NCBI GenBank assembly: GCA_021795055.1
Contig: JAJYPW010000029.1
Span: forward strand, 1-8,796
DNA: 8,796 nucleotides
Origin: Thermoplasmata archaeon
GTDB taxonomy: Archaea; Thermoplasmatota; Thermoplasmata; Thermoplasmatales; Thermoplasmataceae
Direction: 5' to 3'
A program made the position numbers and the translations under genes. The notes below the pieces were generated by a model. The model ran no database searches and had not been told where the DNA came from. It saw only the letters and a list, made by a program, of their open reading frames with translations. Shown in pieces: positions 1-6,318 of the stretch. The first letter of the stretch is position 1. Each line of letters begins with the position of its first letter.

Positions 1-77
1 ATCTGGCGCCCTATTTATACTGCAGGGATCAGGAAGCACTGAGCGAAATCAGGAAGAGCGAACCGGACACGGATTAG
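1..77 (+). CDS. 3' end of an unidentified protein (partial)
   Basis: The third frame is open from the window edge to a TAG at 75-77 and reads LAPYLYCRDQEALSEIRKSE followed by PDTD and the stop. The highly charged, hydrophilic end and the oligo-T stretch directly after the stop fit the C-terminus of a real gene whose body lies upstream of the window. The two other + frames also give short open stretches (one stops at 42, one at 114), but their residue composition is less protein-like. Only about 24 residues are visible, so no family can be assigned. Confidence 0.45.
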   Translation, partial: LAPYLYCRDQEALSEIRKSEPDTD

Positions 78-571
78 GATTTTTCTCTCTGCCCAGAATC
101 GAATGAGGGATTGTTCCTGATGATTTCATGCCTATGCATCTGCTGATTTTATATGCTGAGGGGCCTGATAATTTTATTCACTCCTCTTATATTCACACAG
201 GACGCACGATTCAACCGTTCAAGGTGATATTACACACCCAAATTCCGGCTCATTTCAATGGTTTCGGTTCCCCATTCCATGTTCCAAGATTGGTCCCGGC
301 AGGAACATGTAGGCCTCTTTCTTCCCATTTTGACCTCTCTTGCTTTTCTTTTGGGACCGGGGACTATAGTGGTTTCACTGACAACAGTTAAAAATCCTTT
401 TTCTTCTGACAGGATATTTGTCTGAATGAATGTGAAAAACGTTACAGTTCTAAAAAGGAACAGACTGCGGTGATTATTTTTATTCGAGCAATTTTTAGAA
501 TTGGTTCAAGCCTCTAAGCAACAGTCAAAGACAATTATACCTGCCTTTTCTGCCTTCTGTATCCGGGGAAG
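78..571. other. Gene-poor stretch, no supportable gene
   Basis: One 87-codon + frame spans 128-391, but it has no ribosome binding site or promoter that I can see, a composition rich in H, F, P and S, and no recognisable family. Reverse frames over 240-400 are also open in pieces without a recognisable motif. The frame used by the reverse-transcriptase fragment downstream is open from 518, but nothing before about 560 resembles that family. The stretch may be decayed sequence belonging to the same mobile-element remnant; nothing in it proves this. Confidence 0.4.
80..90 (+). terminator. Oligo-T transcription stop after the first gene
   Basis: A TTTTTCTCTCT pyrimidine run starts three bases after the TAG at 75-77. 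Archaeal RNA polymerase commonly terminates at oligo-T tracts without a hairpin, so this is a plausible terminator for the truncated gene. The run is short, so the call is tentative. Confidence 0.3.
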
Positions 572-913
572 TTGATTGATCAGAGAGCACCTATTCCAAG
601 AAGAATGGGAAGCAGGCCGCCAAGCATACCCACAGTCAGGAACAGGATTACACAGACAGCCATCAAGATCATAATGGAACCGATCTTCGAACCACAGTTC
701 AAGTCGTATTCGTTAGATTTCCGATTGAATAAATCTGCTCATGATGCTGTCGACGAGGTCGTTAAATACCTTAACTTTGGCTGTGAGAGCATAATAGACG
801 CAGACATAACAGAATGCTTCGACAACATGGACAAGCACGGGTTCATGGATATTATTCTGGAATCCATCGGGAAGCCAGGCCATATACAATCGGCTGATCG
901 GTGGGATAAATAG
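572..913 (+). pseudogene. Group II intron reverse transcriptase/maturase fragment
   Basis: This fragment of about 113 codons belongs to the group II intron-encoded reverse transcriptase family, which in intact form has about 400-600 residues with RT, maturase and often endonuclease domains. Visible signatures in order are PIPRRMGSRPPSIPTVRNR (residues 8-25, compare the usual 'IPK.nGk.RPLgIPTvrDR'), IIMEPIFEPQF (33-43), SYSLDFRLNKSAHDAVDEV (45-63, compare 'SYGFRPkrSaHdA'), and IIDADITECFDNMD (74-87), which carries the first catalytic aspartate (Asp78) of the RT palm. Homology ends near residue 100, close to base 870; the second catalytic motif (YADD), thumb and maturase X domain are absent. 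A +1/-1 frame near 873-905 reads IYNRLIGGINS, which could be a shifted continuation, but this is weak. The only in-frame start is a TTG with no ribosome site, and the N-terminal RT region is missing too. I saw no group II domain V sequence. It cannot be an active enzyme; I call it a decayed mobile-element relic. Confidence 0.85.
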
Positions 914-959
914 CAAAACTGCAGCCAATTATTATTTTTGGATGCCATATGTAGCTCTT

Positions 960-1484
960 CTAGTTATAAGTTGCAATGTTTTTTAATATTGAGGGACCAG
1001 ATATTTGCCCATTTCCCAGATTGATTGAGTATTCTATGGATTCAAGCAGCATTGGTTGTTGGACATTAACATTTTCCGGCTGCTTTATTTTAGCTATGTC
1101 ATTGAACACGAAATATGCGTAATCCAAGTTTAGTCCGTTGGGATCAGTGTTGTTGAACTGGCTCGTGTTAAAGCTCATTACCATAGAAACAGAGAAATTT
1201 TCGGAGTAATTCAAATAGTAATCCTTAAAACTGGTGAGATTTTCTAGTACATAGAACCTCTGCATTGTATGATTAACGATTGCTGAAGCATTAAGATGGA
1301 CTCCATTATATTCTGCCCATGTCGAACTCCCGGTCGTTAGATTCATCAAAGATGACCGGACCTCAGCGTTTAACTGAGAATAATCTACTGATTTCGAATT
1401 GTCAGTTGAATTTAGGTGAACTAACATAGCAGCCGAAGAAATAGCAATTACGGCGATGACAATGTATGTGATTGCCTTTTCCAC
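960..1484 (-). CDS. Small membrane-anchored exported protein, sequon-rich, unknown function
   Basis: The 174-residue protein begins with a GTG start and a hydrophobic helix (residues 5-24, TYIVIAVIAISSAAMLVHL), preceded only by MEKA. The helix would act as an uncleaved signal anchor or as a pilin-like N-terminus, leaving about 150 residues outside the cell. Nine N-X-S/T sequons (Asn25, 48, 65, 71, 82, 92, 96, 106, 111) lie in residues 25-113 and none in 114-174, which suggests a glycosylated outer domain. There are no cysteines and no recognised catalytic motif. The start is supported by an A/T-rich TATA box (1524-1536) about 45 bases upstream and a purine-rich GGGG element before the GTG. 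It converges on the reverse-transcriptase relic and seems to be transcribed alone. It may be a pilin-like or other surface protein, but the usual archaeal class III cleavage motif (basic residue, glycine, hydrophobic run) is not clear. Function is unknown. Confidence 0.75.
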   Translation of the reverse strand: MEKAITYIVIAVIAISSAAMLVHLNSTDNSKSVDYSQLNAEVRSSLMNLTTGSSTWAEYNGVHLNASAIVNHTMQRFYVLENLTSFKDYYLNYSENFSVSMVMSFNTSQFNNTDPNGLNLDYAYFVFNDIAKIKQPENVNVQQPMLLESIEYSINLGNGQISGPSILKNIATYN

Positions 1485-1523
1485 CTGTTATCCCCACTAG
1501 TGAATAGTCTATTTACTCAGCCA

Positions 1524-1538
1524 TTAATATATTTTTCC
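1524..1538 (-). promoter_or_regulatory. TATA box for the sequon-rich exported protein
   Basis: On the minus strand this reads GGAAAAATATATTAA, a good archaeal TATA element with a purine-rich BRE-like start. Initiation about 25 bases downstream would fall near 1504, giving a leader of about 20 bases before the GTG at 1484. Confidence 0.5.
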
Positions 1539-1766
1539 GATACCGGTAACTGATCAGAGTTGTGTGCATCGTGATTATGACGGAATTTATAAAAAGCTCA
1601 CATGGGATCAATGAAGTTCACTTTCGGAAACACGTGTTTGGCATTACATTCTAACCCTAGGCCAGGAGAAGTGGAAATTTGTCGCAACATTGCGGTCGTT
1701 CCACGATAAAGTGACTCACCGGGCCCTCTCTGCCGGCCTGAAATGAAAAGTGTGAGGTCTGAAAAA

Positions 1767-1916
1767 TCATAAATATTTACGTGGGACACTTAACAGCGTG
1801 AGAAGAATTTCCGGAACTTGCGCCATCCTTGCCGTTGCGTTCTCAACCTTCATTGCCTTCATGCGCTTTCTTACGGTCGACCGATTCTCCGGATATTCGA
1901 TTAAATAAATGTGCAT
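1767..1916 (-). CDS. Possible 49-residue basic small protein
   Basis: An ATG at 1916 is preceded on the minus strand by GAGGAGTGAGGACCTT, a strong Shine-Dalgarno-like element about 8-12 bases before the start, which is unusual in this window. The frame runs 49 codons to a TGA at 1767-1769. The product starts MHIYLIEYPENRSTVRKRM and continues with a helix-prone, basic segment (KAMKVENATARMAQVPEI) and a hydrophobic tail (LLTLLSVPRKYL). I recognise no family. A weak second frame (GTG at 1789, down to 1598) overlaps its end on the same strand, so this could also be the first piece of a longer frameshifted gene, for instance a transposase or recombinase remnant. A clear TATA box is lacking; an A/T-rich patch on the minus strand near 1938-1946 is the nearest candidate. 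It is listed because of the ribosome site. Confidence 0.35.
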   Translation of the reverse strand: MHIYLIEYPENRSTVRKRMKAMKVENATARMAQVPEILLTLLSVPRKYL

Positions 1917-2221
1917 AAGGTCCTCACTCCTCTTTGGCTTTTAGATTGGGAATGGCAACACCCCTGCTGGATTTGCCCACTATTGGGATGATTCCAAAAC
2001 AAGAATTCTTCCGATCTTTCTACAATATTCTTTCTCAACCTAACGCATTGAACATATTCTCTTTTAATCTGAATATTTCATCCCTGGCAGAAGATCGATC
2101 AGGCAATGCACCGAGTTAACCGATAACGACGATCTTGAGCGGGATCATGAACAGTGAAGGCAGAGCGATTTTAATGCGGTTTGCCGTAATATAATGGAAA
2201 ACAGTTTCATAGAATTCCGCT

Positions 2222-2235
2222 AAATACTTTAATAG
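2222..2235 (+). promoter_or_regulatory. TATA box of the SPFH/zinc-ribbon operon
   Basis: AAATACTTTAATAG lies about 28 bases (centre) before the ATG at 2257. Archaeal initiation about 25 bases downstream of the TATA centre would fall within a few bases of the ATG, predicting a leaderless or nearly leaderless operon transcript. This agrees with the absence of a Shine-Dalgarno sequence before the first gene, while the second and third genes do have one. Confidence 0.5.
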
Positions 2236-2256
2236 GGAATCGTTTAATGCAGCCAT

Positions 2257-2799
2257 ATGACACCTGATGGCCCTGACATAAAGAAGGACGTCGACAAAAG
2301 CAGGGGACTGCTCAAAAGAATACAGTTGCTGGTCCCCGGTTACAGCGGCTACAGGAGACTTGAAGATCTCAGAGCTGCGGATGAACTTCTGCGTGGCCAG
2401 ATTTCGGGGATATTGCAGCAGTCGCTCATTTCTCTGGAACAGGAGAGGGCAAAACTGGTAAACGACGGTAATTTCAGTAAACTTACGGTCATTGGGTCAG
2501 GGATTTCTAAGGTGCAACAGTTCCAGGGAGAAATACTTCATTCTCAGCAGGGATATTCCGGAATTTCTCCAACGATTCGAATTGGGCCGGATTCCCTTTC
2601 CTGATTATACGATTACGATTTGAAATTCCTGAACAATGCAGAAAGGATCAGGGAACTCAGCGACTTCACTTCTTCTGATGATCTTAGTAAATCGCTTGAA
2701 AATCTTTTGCAGGAGGTAGACAGGGCAAAGGCTTCTTGGAATGAAAGGATTTTAGCAGTAAAGAAGATACTTCTTACCACGGCAGGTGAACAGCAATGA
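2257..2799 (+). pseudogene. Helical SPFH-partner protein interrupted by in-frame TGA
   Basis: The frame from ATG 2257 gives 115 residues to a TGA at 2602-2604. In the same frame, directly after the stop, 64 more residues follow and end in a TGA at 2797-2799 that overlaps the next gene's ATG (ATGA). The two parts fit one protein of about 180 codons. Visible features are the motif LVPGYSGYRRLEDLRAADEL (residues 25-44), an amphipathic helical middle, a second GYSG (99-102), then after the stop LYDYDLKFLNNAERIREL and a charged helical tail. I recall this arrangement (early 'iPGY.GY..re..R.aD.lLR', later 'GYsG.......L..LYeyDl.ll') from small proteins encoded beside SPFH/zinc-ribbon genes, where it is continuous across this point. 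Function is unknown; a partner or regulator of the SPFH protein is inferred from the operon. Codon 116 could have been CGA, one C-to-T change away. If real, the stop leaves a 115-residue truncated product and may weaken coupling to the next gene. Sequencing error or readthrough are alternatives. Confidence 0.75.
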
Positions 2800-3944
2800 T
2801 CGGAAGGAAATCAAAGGATATTCCATCAAAGGGAGGCAGCCTTTTCGGATCCACCACCATCGCATGGGAAACACAGTTCAAGGAAGGCAATGCCATGTGG
2901 AAGGTGCCCAGGCTGATCAGGCTCAATGACAACATTGTAGTCAGGGAGGACGAGACAGCCATTTTCATGCGGGACGGAAAGATTTTAAGCACTTTCGACC
3001 AGCCAAACAGATATGCGCTTACGGACATCAATGCGCCGGTTGTGGGCCCGCTGGTGAAGGCTCTTTCCGGAGTCCAGCAGCAGGCTGAAGTCTATTACCT
3101 TCAAAGGCGGTTTATTGACGGCAAATTTGGAAGCGCTGAGCCATTCCAGTTCACGGACCCAACATTCGGTGTGGTCAGCCTCAGGGTTTACGGGGAGTAC
3201 AGATGGAAAATATCCAGCCCGGAGATATTCATAAGCCAGTTTGTGGGTTCCTTAAATCTGGAGACGTCTGATGAAGTTGAAGACAGATTAAAGGAACAGA
3301 TCGTGATCCTGTTATACTCCGCCCTTGGAAAGATGAAGGACCAGGGTATGAAAGTGACAGACCTACCGTCAAATCTGACCACAATTGAGCAGGCGGTACT
3401 TGCTCTCTCACCGGACAATTTCCAGCAGTATGGAATTGAAATAGACAAAATACAGCAGCTCAACATCAGCCTTCCCGATGAAGTGCAGAAGGCGGTCAAT
3501 ACGCGATCAGAAATGTCGGTTTTGGGCGTAAACTATATGCAGTACCAGGCGGGACAGGCAATGGTTGACGCTGCCAAGAACTCGTCTGGAACAGCCGGCA
3601 TCGGAGCCGGGCTTGGAGTCGGTATCGGGGCAGGCGCCGGAATGGGTTATTCATTCTCCGGGCAGATGTCCAACATGATGCAGCAGTCTCCCTCAAGAAA
3701 CTGCCCTAAGTGCGGATCAGTGGTCCCTGCGGGGAATAATTTCTGTCCCAACTGCGGCGCCAGCATGCAGGTCCAGGCATTGACGTGCCCAAAATGTGGA
3801 ACGTCGGTCGCAAGTGGAACAAAATTTTGCCCGAACTGCGGAAACAATCTTGAAAATATTGGAGGCAAGAAAAAATGCCCAAACTGTGGAAGCGAGATGG
3901 ATGCAAATGCAAAGTTCTGTCCCAGCTGCGGGAAGGGGGTGTGA
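2796..3944 (+). CDS. SPFH (band 7/YdjI-like) protein with three C-terminal zinc ribbons
   Basis: The 382-residue protein has an SPFH domain of the YdjI/virion-core type at about residues 25-235. Typical parts are an N-terminal 'IAWET' strand, NDNIVVREDETAIFMRDGKI (44-63), RYALTDINAPVV, EVYYLQRRF (98-106), and a segment (DPTFGVVSLRVYGEYRWKIS, 121-140) matching the family's repeated beta core. A linker follows with a glycine/alanine-rich hydrophobic run (266-284). Then come three C-x2-C-x10-C-x2-C zinc ribbons: Cys303/306/317/320, Cys331/334/345/348 and Cys361/364/375/378. SPFH proteins assemble on membranes and scaffold lipid domains; YdjI in Bacillus works with PspA-type and YdjG/H proteins in membrane stress. 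The start is supported by AGGTGA six bases upstream and by the four-base overlap with the previous gene, implying translational coupling. The third gene follows six bases after the stop. Cytoplasmic, membrane-peripheral location is inferred. The domain call is firm; the cellular role is inferred. Confidence 0.9.
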   Translation: MIGRKSKDIPSKGGSLFGSTTIAWETQFKEGNAMWKVPRLIRLNDNIVVREDETAIFMRDGKILSTFDQPNRYALTDINAPVVGPLVKALSGVQQQAEVYYLQRRFIDGKFGSAEPFQFTDPTFGVVSLRVYGEYRWKISSPEIFISQFVGSLNLETSDEVEDRLKEQIVILLYSALGKMKDQGMKVTDLPSNLTTIEQAVLALSPDNFQQYGIEIDKIQQLNISLPDEVQKAVNTRSEMSVLGVNYMQYQAGQAMVDAAKNSSGTAGIGAGLGVGIGAGAGMGYSFSGQMSNMMQQSPSRNCPKCGSVVPAGNNFCPNCGASMQVQALTCPKCGTSVASGTKFCPNCGNNLENIGGKKKCPNCGSEMDANAKFCPSCGKGV

Positions 3945-3950
3945 GCCACA

Positions 3951-4976
3951 ATGTTCTGCGTTAAGTGCGGTGCTACACTTCCCGACGATGCGGTATATTG
4001 CTCAAAGTGTGGTGCTAAACAGACTCCAGCTGGTGCAGACAAATCTGACGCAAGTTCTACGTCTGAATCTCCCGTCAATATTCTGGCTGGATCAGCAGTC
4101 CAGGAACTGAAGTGTCCGGGATGTGGCGCACCGATCAAACCTCAGTTTGGGGAAATGGTGATTTCGTGCGAATATTGCGGCTCAACTGTTTCCCTTGTCA
4201 GCGAAGGATGGAAGAGCATAGAAAAGCATTCAATGCTTCCCATAGTCCTTCAAACACAGGATATGGCAATTTCCTCAATCAAGGGTAAAATGGATCGCGG
4301 TCTGCTGCACAGACACCTTGAAGAGGAATCCAAGATGGAAACCTTGAACCTTGGTTATATCCCATACTGGATTGTCCCGGTTTCTGCCAGGACAAACTAC
4401 ACCGCTGTTGACGCTGCTGCTGAGGCAGGCAAGTTTGCGGCTACGGCCGCAATAATTGGCTTGGCTGGAGGTGCATTTGGAGGAGGCAGAGGGCGCGGTG
4501 GTCTAGGCATGGGCCTAGTGGAAGGTACTATGATCGGCGGGATGATGATGGGCGGAGGAGGTTATGGTGGAGGCGGTACCATTCGCGCGTATACGCTGAA
4601 CGAAAACTACAATCATCCTGTAGTGGCAGTAAAATCAATGAACCAGTACCAGCCGAGAGATTATTCGTTTGGGCTGGATAAACGAATTCCGTTTGACGCT
4701 GGCAGAATATCAAAGGGAATTAAGGTGCTCAACGGTGATGTTAGCGAGGATTCAGCCAAACATATAGCAAAAACGAACGTTGAGCAGATTCAGGCAGAAA
4801 AAGCCCACGAAACCCACCACATGATAAGGAGCATAAAGTCAGACTCCGATGTTTCGGATCCTGAATTACTCCATGTTCCTGTATGGTTCGCCAAGTTTGA
4901 TTATAAAGGGAACAAAATCGTACTGGTGGTGGATGGCAATTCTGGAGGAATAATCAACAGTATAGGGCTTTCCTGA
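3951..4976 (+). CDS. Double zinc-ribbon protein with glycine-rich hydrophobic segment
   Basis: The 341-residue protein opens with a zinc ribbon (Cys3/6/17/20, MFCVKCGATLPDDAVYCSKC) and, after a polar linker, a second TFIIB-like ribbon (Cys55/58/73/76, spacing C-x2-C-x14-C-x2-C). A conserved-looking domain follows, with LGYIPYWIVPV (134-144), compare the 'Y.Pfw.' strands of YdjG-type proteins. Next is an alanine/glycine-rich hydrophobic segment (about 155-209) that could insert in or associate with the membrane. The C-terminal domain ends LLHVPVWFAKFDYKGNKIVL then VVDGNSGGIINS, the 'P.W...Y.gk.....DG.tG' tail typical of this family. It starts six bases after the SPFH gene with a GGGGGTGTGA ribosome site, so it is third in the operon. 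By analogy with Bacillus YdjG/YdjH it may anchor the SPFH partner at the membrane; that is inference. No catalytic residues are visible. A membrane-remodelling or sensing role, with zinc ribbons as protein-protein contacts, is the most reasonable guess. Confidence 0.85.
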   Translation: MFCVKCGATLPDDAVYCSKCGAKQTPAGADKSDASSTSESPVNILAGSAVQELKCPGCGAPIKPQFGEMVISCEYCGSTVSLVSEGWKSIEKHSMLPIVLQTQDMAISSIKGKMDRGLLHRHLEEESKMETLNLGYIPYWIVPVSARTNYTAVDAAAEAGKFAATAAIIGLAGGAFGGGRGRGGLGMGLVEGTMIGGMMMGGGGYGGGGTIRAYTLNENYNHPVVAVKSMNQYQPRDYSFGLDKRIPFDAGRISKGIKVLNGDVSEDSAKHIAKTNVEQIQAEKAHETHHMIRSIKSDSDVSDPELLHVPVWFAKFDYKGNKIVLVVDGNSGGIINSIGLS

Positions 4977-5449
4977 AGCTTTGCCCGTTACTGATTCCTT
5001 CAAGCAAAAACATGACCTCTTCCCTTCCGGCTCGGGCGGTGGTGATTACGGTATGAATTGTCGAGGTTATATTCCTGGAACTGACGGTGGCTGGCGCCAT
5101 GCTTCTTATTTCTGCACGGTGATTACTATTTCTCTCTAAAGATGAAATGGTGCAAATCAAAAGTGTCCAGTTTATTTCCGTATATCAGCGTTTATTCCAA
5201 GAACAGAAATATGACGCCATACAGCATAGGATGCATGCTCCAGCATCTATAGAGTGATCAGAACAGCAGTTCGCTGCATTTACTATGTCGGGCCGTTCTC
5301 CGGACACTTGATACCCCTTTTCTAACCCTAAAGAAAGGTTATCTGGATGGGACATTTGAACTGGCAAATTGCATTCTGCGGCAAACTTTGCCTTCCCTTC
5401 AGCCAGATACATGTGACTGTGTTCGAATGGACTGGGGGAACCTCAGTAT
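4977..5449. other. Convergent gap, no supportable gene
   Basis: The operon (+) and the reductase gene (-) converge here over about 470 bases, longer than most archaeal convergent gaps. Short minus frames at 4954-5160 and 5185-5412 lack promoters, ribosome sites and known motifs. On the + strand, 5010-5111 gives a hydrophobic stretch (MTSSLPARAVVITV, TGA, then IVEVIFLELTVAGAMLLISA), broken by a stop, which looks vaguely like a decayed membrane segment. I see no strong T-run terminator after the operon. Confidence 0.4.
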
Positions 5450-6031
5450 CTACCGGACGCTTTCATAATGAAGGATCATCTCGCCGTAAGTCAGGATCTT
5501 TACACCTATGAGCTTCAAGGTCTCCTGATTCTCCATCGGGCCCCAGTAATGAGGGCCACGTCCGAATATTACCGGCATAACCAGTATCCTGTACTCATCT
5601 GCCAATCTCAAACGAATGAAATCATGAGCAAGGGAGGGGCCGCCTTCGACGATGATATCCTTACCGGGTTCACCCTTCAACTTTTTGACCAACTCCGATA
5701 AATCCCCCTTCATTATTCGACTATTCCCCCATGGCGCGTTTTTCAAAGTATTGCTGAGGACTACCAGCTTGCACTTCTCAAGAAAACGCGAATAATCAAA
5801 CATGTATTTTGGATCTGTCGGTTTTCTTTTCGAGAGACCATGAACCTGTGCATGTCCCTCGTACGAACGCCTGCCGAACACGATGGTATCTACCGATTCG
5901 TATCTGCTGATCCACATTTCCTTCCAGAAATCATTTGGCTCTTCCTCCTCTACATCTGATCCAGGGTACTTGGCGAACTCCCCGTATCCATCGAGCGTCA
6001 TGTACATGTTAACGGTTATCTTTCTTGCCAC
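5450..6031 (-). CDS. RibD C-terminal/dihydrofolate-reductase-fold oxidoreductase
   Basis: The 193-residue protein is a full-length member of the RibD_C (DHFR-like, YyaP-type) family, NAD(P)H-dependent reductases acting on pterin- or pyrimidine-like substrates. Motifs in order are ITVNMYMTLDGY (5-16), the family's first strand and 'SlDGy' loop; TIVFGRRSYEG (49-59); LVVLSNTL (89-96); and DIIVEGGPSLAHDFIRLRLA (125-144), the cofactor-loop and helix signature, followed by DEYRILVMPVIFGRG. Length agrees with the family. The GTG start is chosen because ITVNMYM follows at the usual distance from the N-terminus and because a TATA box centred about 25 bases upstream predicts initiation at the start codon itself. 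It stands alone between convergent and tandem gaps, so context gives no substrate. It could serve in folate-like or riboflavin-like reduction, but many family members have no known substrate and it lacks the RibD deaminase domain. Cytosolic. Family assignment is strong, exact function unknown. Confidence 0.9.
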   Translation of the reverse strand: MARKITVNMYMTLDGYGEFAKYPGSDVEEEEPNDFWKEMWISRYESVDTIVFGRRSYEGHAQVHGLSKRKPTDPKYMFDYSRFLEKCKLVVLSNTLKNAPWGNSRIMKGDLSELVKKLKGEPGKDIIVEGGPSLAHDFIRLRLADEYRILVMPVIFGRGPHYWGPMENQETLKLIGVKILTYGEMILHYESVR

Positions 6032-6050
6032 AGAGTTGTAATATGTGGGA

Positions 6051-6062
6051 GGATATAACTTA
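6051..6062 (-). promoter_or_regulatory. TATA box of the DHFR-fold reductase gene
   Basis: The minus strand reads TAAGTTATATCC with its centre about 25 bases before the GTG at 6031, so transcription should start at or next to the start codon (leaderless). A CCTCCC stretch follows on the minus strand, and no Shine-Dalgarno sequence precedes the GTG, as expected. Confidence 0.5.
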
Positions 6063-6260
6063 GTATGGGAATAAAATTGAACTGCTTGATCCCTCCCAGG
6101 CCCAGGGTACTTCAGAAATGCTTCCCCGGGGATATGATTTGTGTAATTTCGTAGCCTAAATCATAGTACACGGATTAGCATTATCGCAATAGAAGTGCCT
6201 TAAGGGTGTACTTGTATCAGAGCCAGAGCCAATGTTTGCATTGAAGAGTTCAGGGTTTCA

Positions 6261-6282
6261 CAAAAAGTATAAAGAGAATCAT
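6261..6282 (-). terminator. T-rich terminator candidate of the YVTN protein gene
   Basis: About 40-55 bases past the stop of the propeller gene, the minus strand reads ATTCTCTTTATACTTTTTGT, two short T-runs. Archaeal termination at such tracts is common. On the + strand the same bases resemble a TATA box (AAAAAGTATAAAGAG) with no gene downstream, so the terminator reading is preferred. Confidence 0.3.
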
Positions 6283-6318
6283 TTCGAAATAAAGCCAAGA
6301 ATCCAGAAGAGGGATTTC

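Larger units (their letters stand above)
1485..2221. other. Long gap between divergent genes, no firm gene
   Basis: Apart from the promoter of the gene ending at 960 and the possible small gene at 1767-1916, I find nothing firm here. Short open frames exist on both strands: 1602-1709 (+, 35 codons, ATG but with its TATA-like TTTATAAAAA only ten bases upstream), 1598-1789 (-) and 1934-2119 (+, TTG start). None has a credible promoter plus ribosome site or a recognisable family. The density of stops with short protein-like scraps suggests decayed genes. Confidence 0.4.

Noticed and set aside
128..391. 87-codon + strand open frame rich in H, F, P and S
   Set aside because: No promoter, ribosome site or known motif; residue makeup is unlike the real genes here, so it is probably a chance frame.
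1602..1709. 35-codon + frame with ATG after a TATA-like sequence
   Set aside because: The TATA-like element is only about ten bases before the ATG, so transcription would start inside the frame; no family is recognised.
1598..1789. 63-codon minus frame starting with GTG
   Set aside because: No ribosome site and no recognisable family; it overlaps the end of the better supported 49-codon frame. It could at most be a frameshifted continuation.
1934..2119. 61-codon + frame with TTG start
   Set aside because: Poor start codon, no ribosome site, no motif and composition typical of noncoding sequence.
3647..4138. 163-codon minus frame antisense to the zinc ribbons
   Set aside because: It is an open shadow of cysteine-rich codons on the + strand; its repeated 'PHFGH/PQLGQ' pattern is simply the reverse of the CPxCG repeats.
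5010..5111. Hydrophobic + frame resembling a pilin-like N-terminus, broken by a TGA
   Set aside because: The resemblance is only hydrophobic composition; there is no clear class III signal motif and the frame is interrupted and very short.
4954..5160. 68-codon minus frame overlapping the operon's last gene
   Set aside because: No promoter, ribosome site or motif; it overlaps the end of a well-supported gene.
5185..5412. 75-codon minus frame with several cysteines
   Set aside because: The cysteines do not form a zinc- or iron-binding pattern, and no start signals are visible.
6262..6276. TATA-like AAAAAGTATAAAGAG on the + strand
   Set aside because: No + strand gene follows; the same bases better serve as a T-rich terminator for the minus-strand propeller gene.
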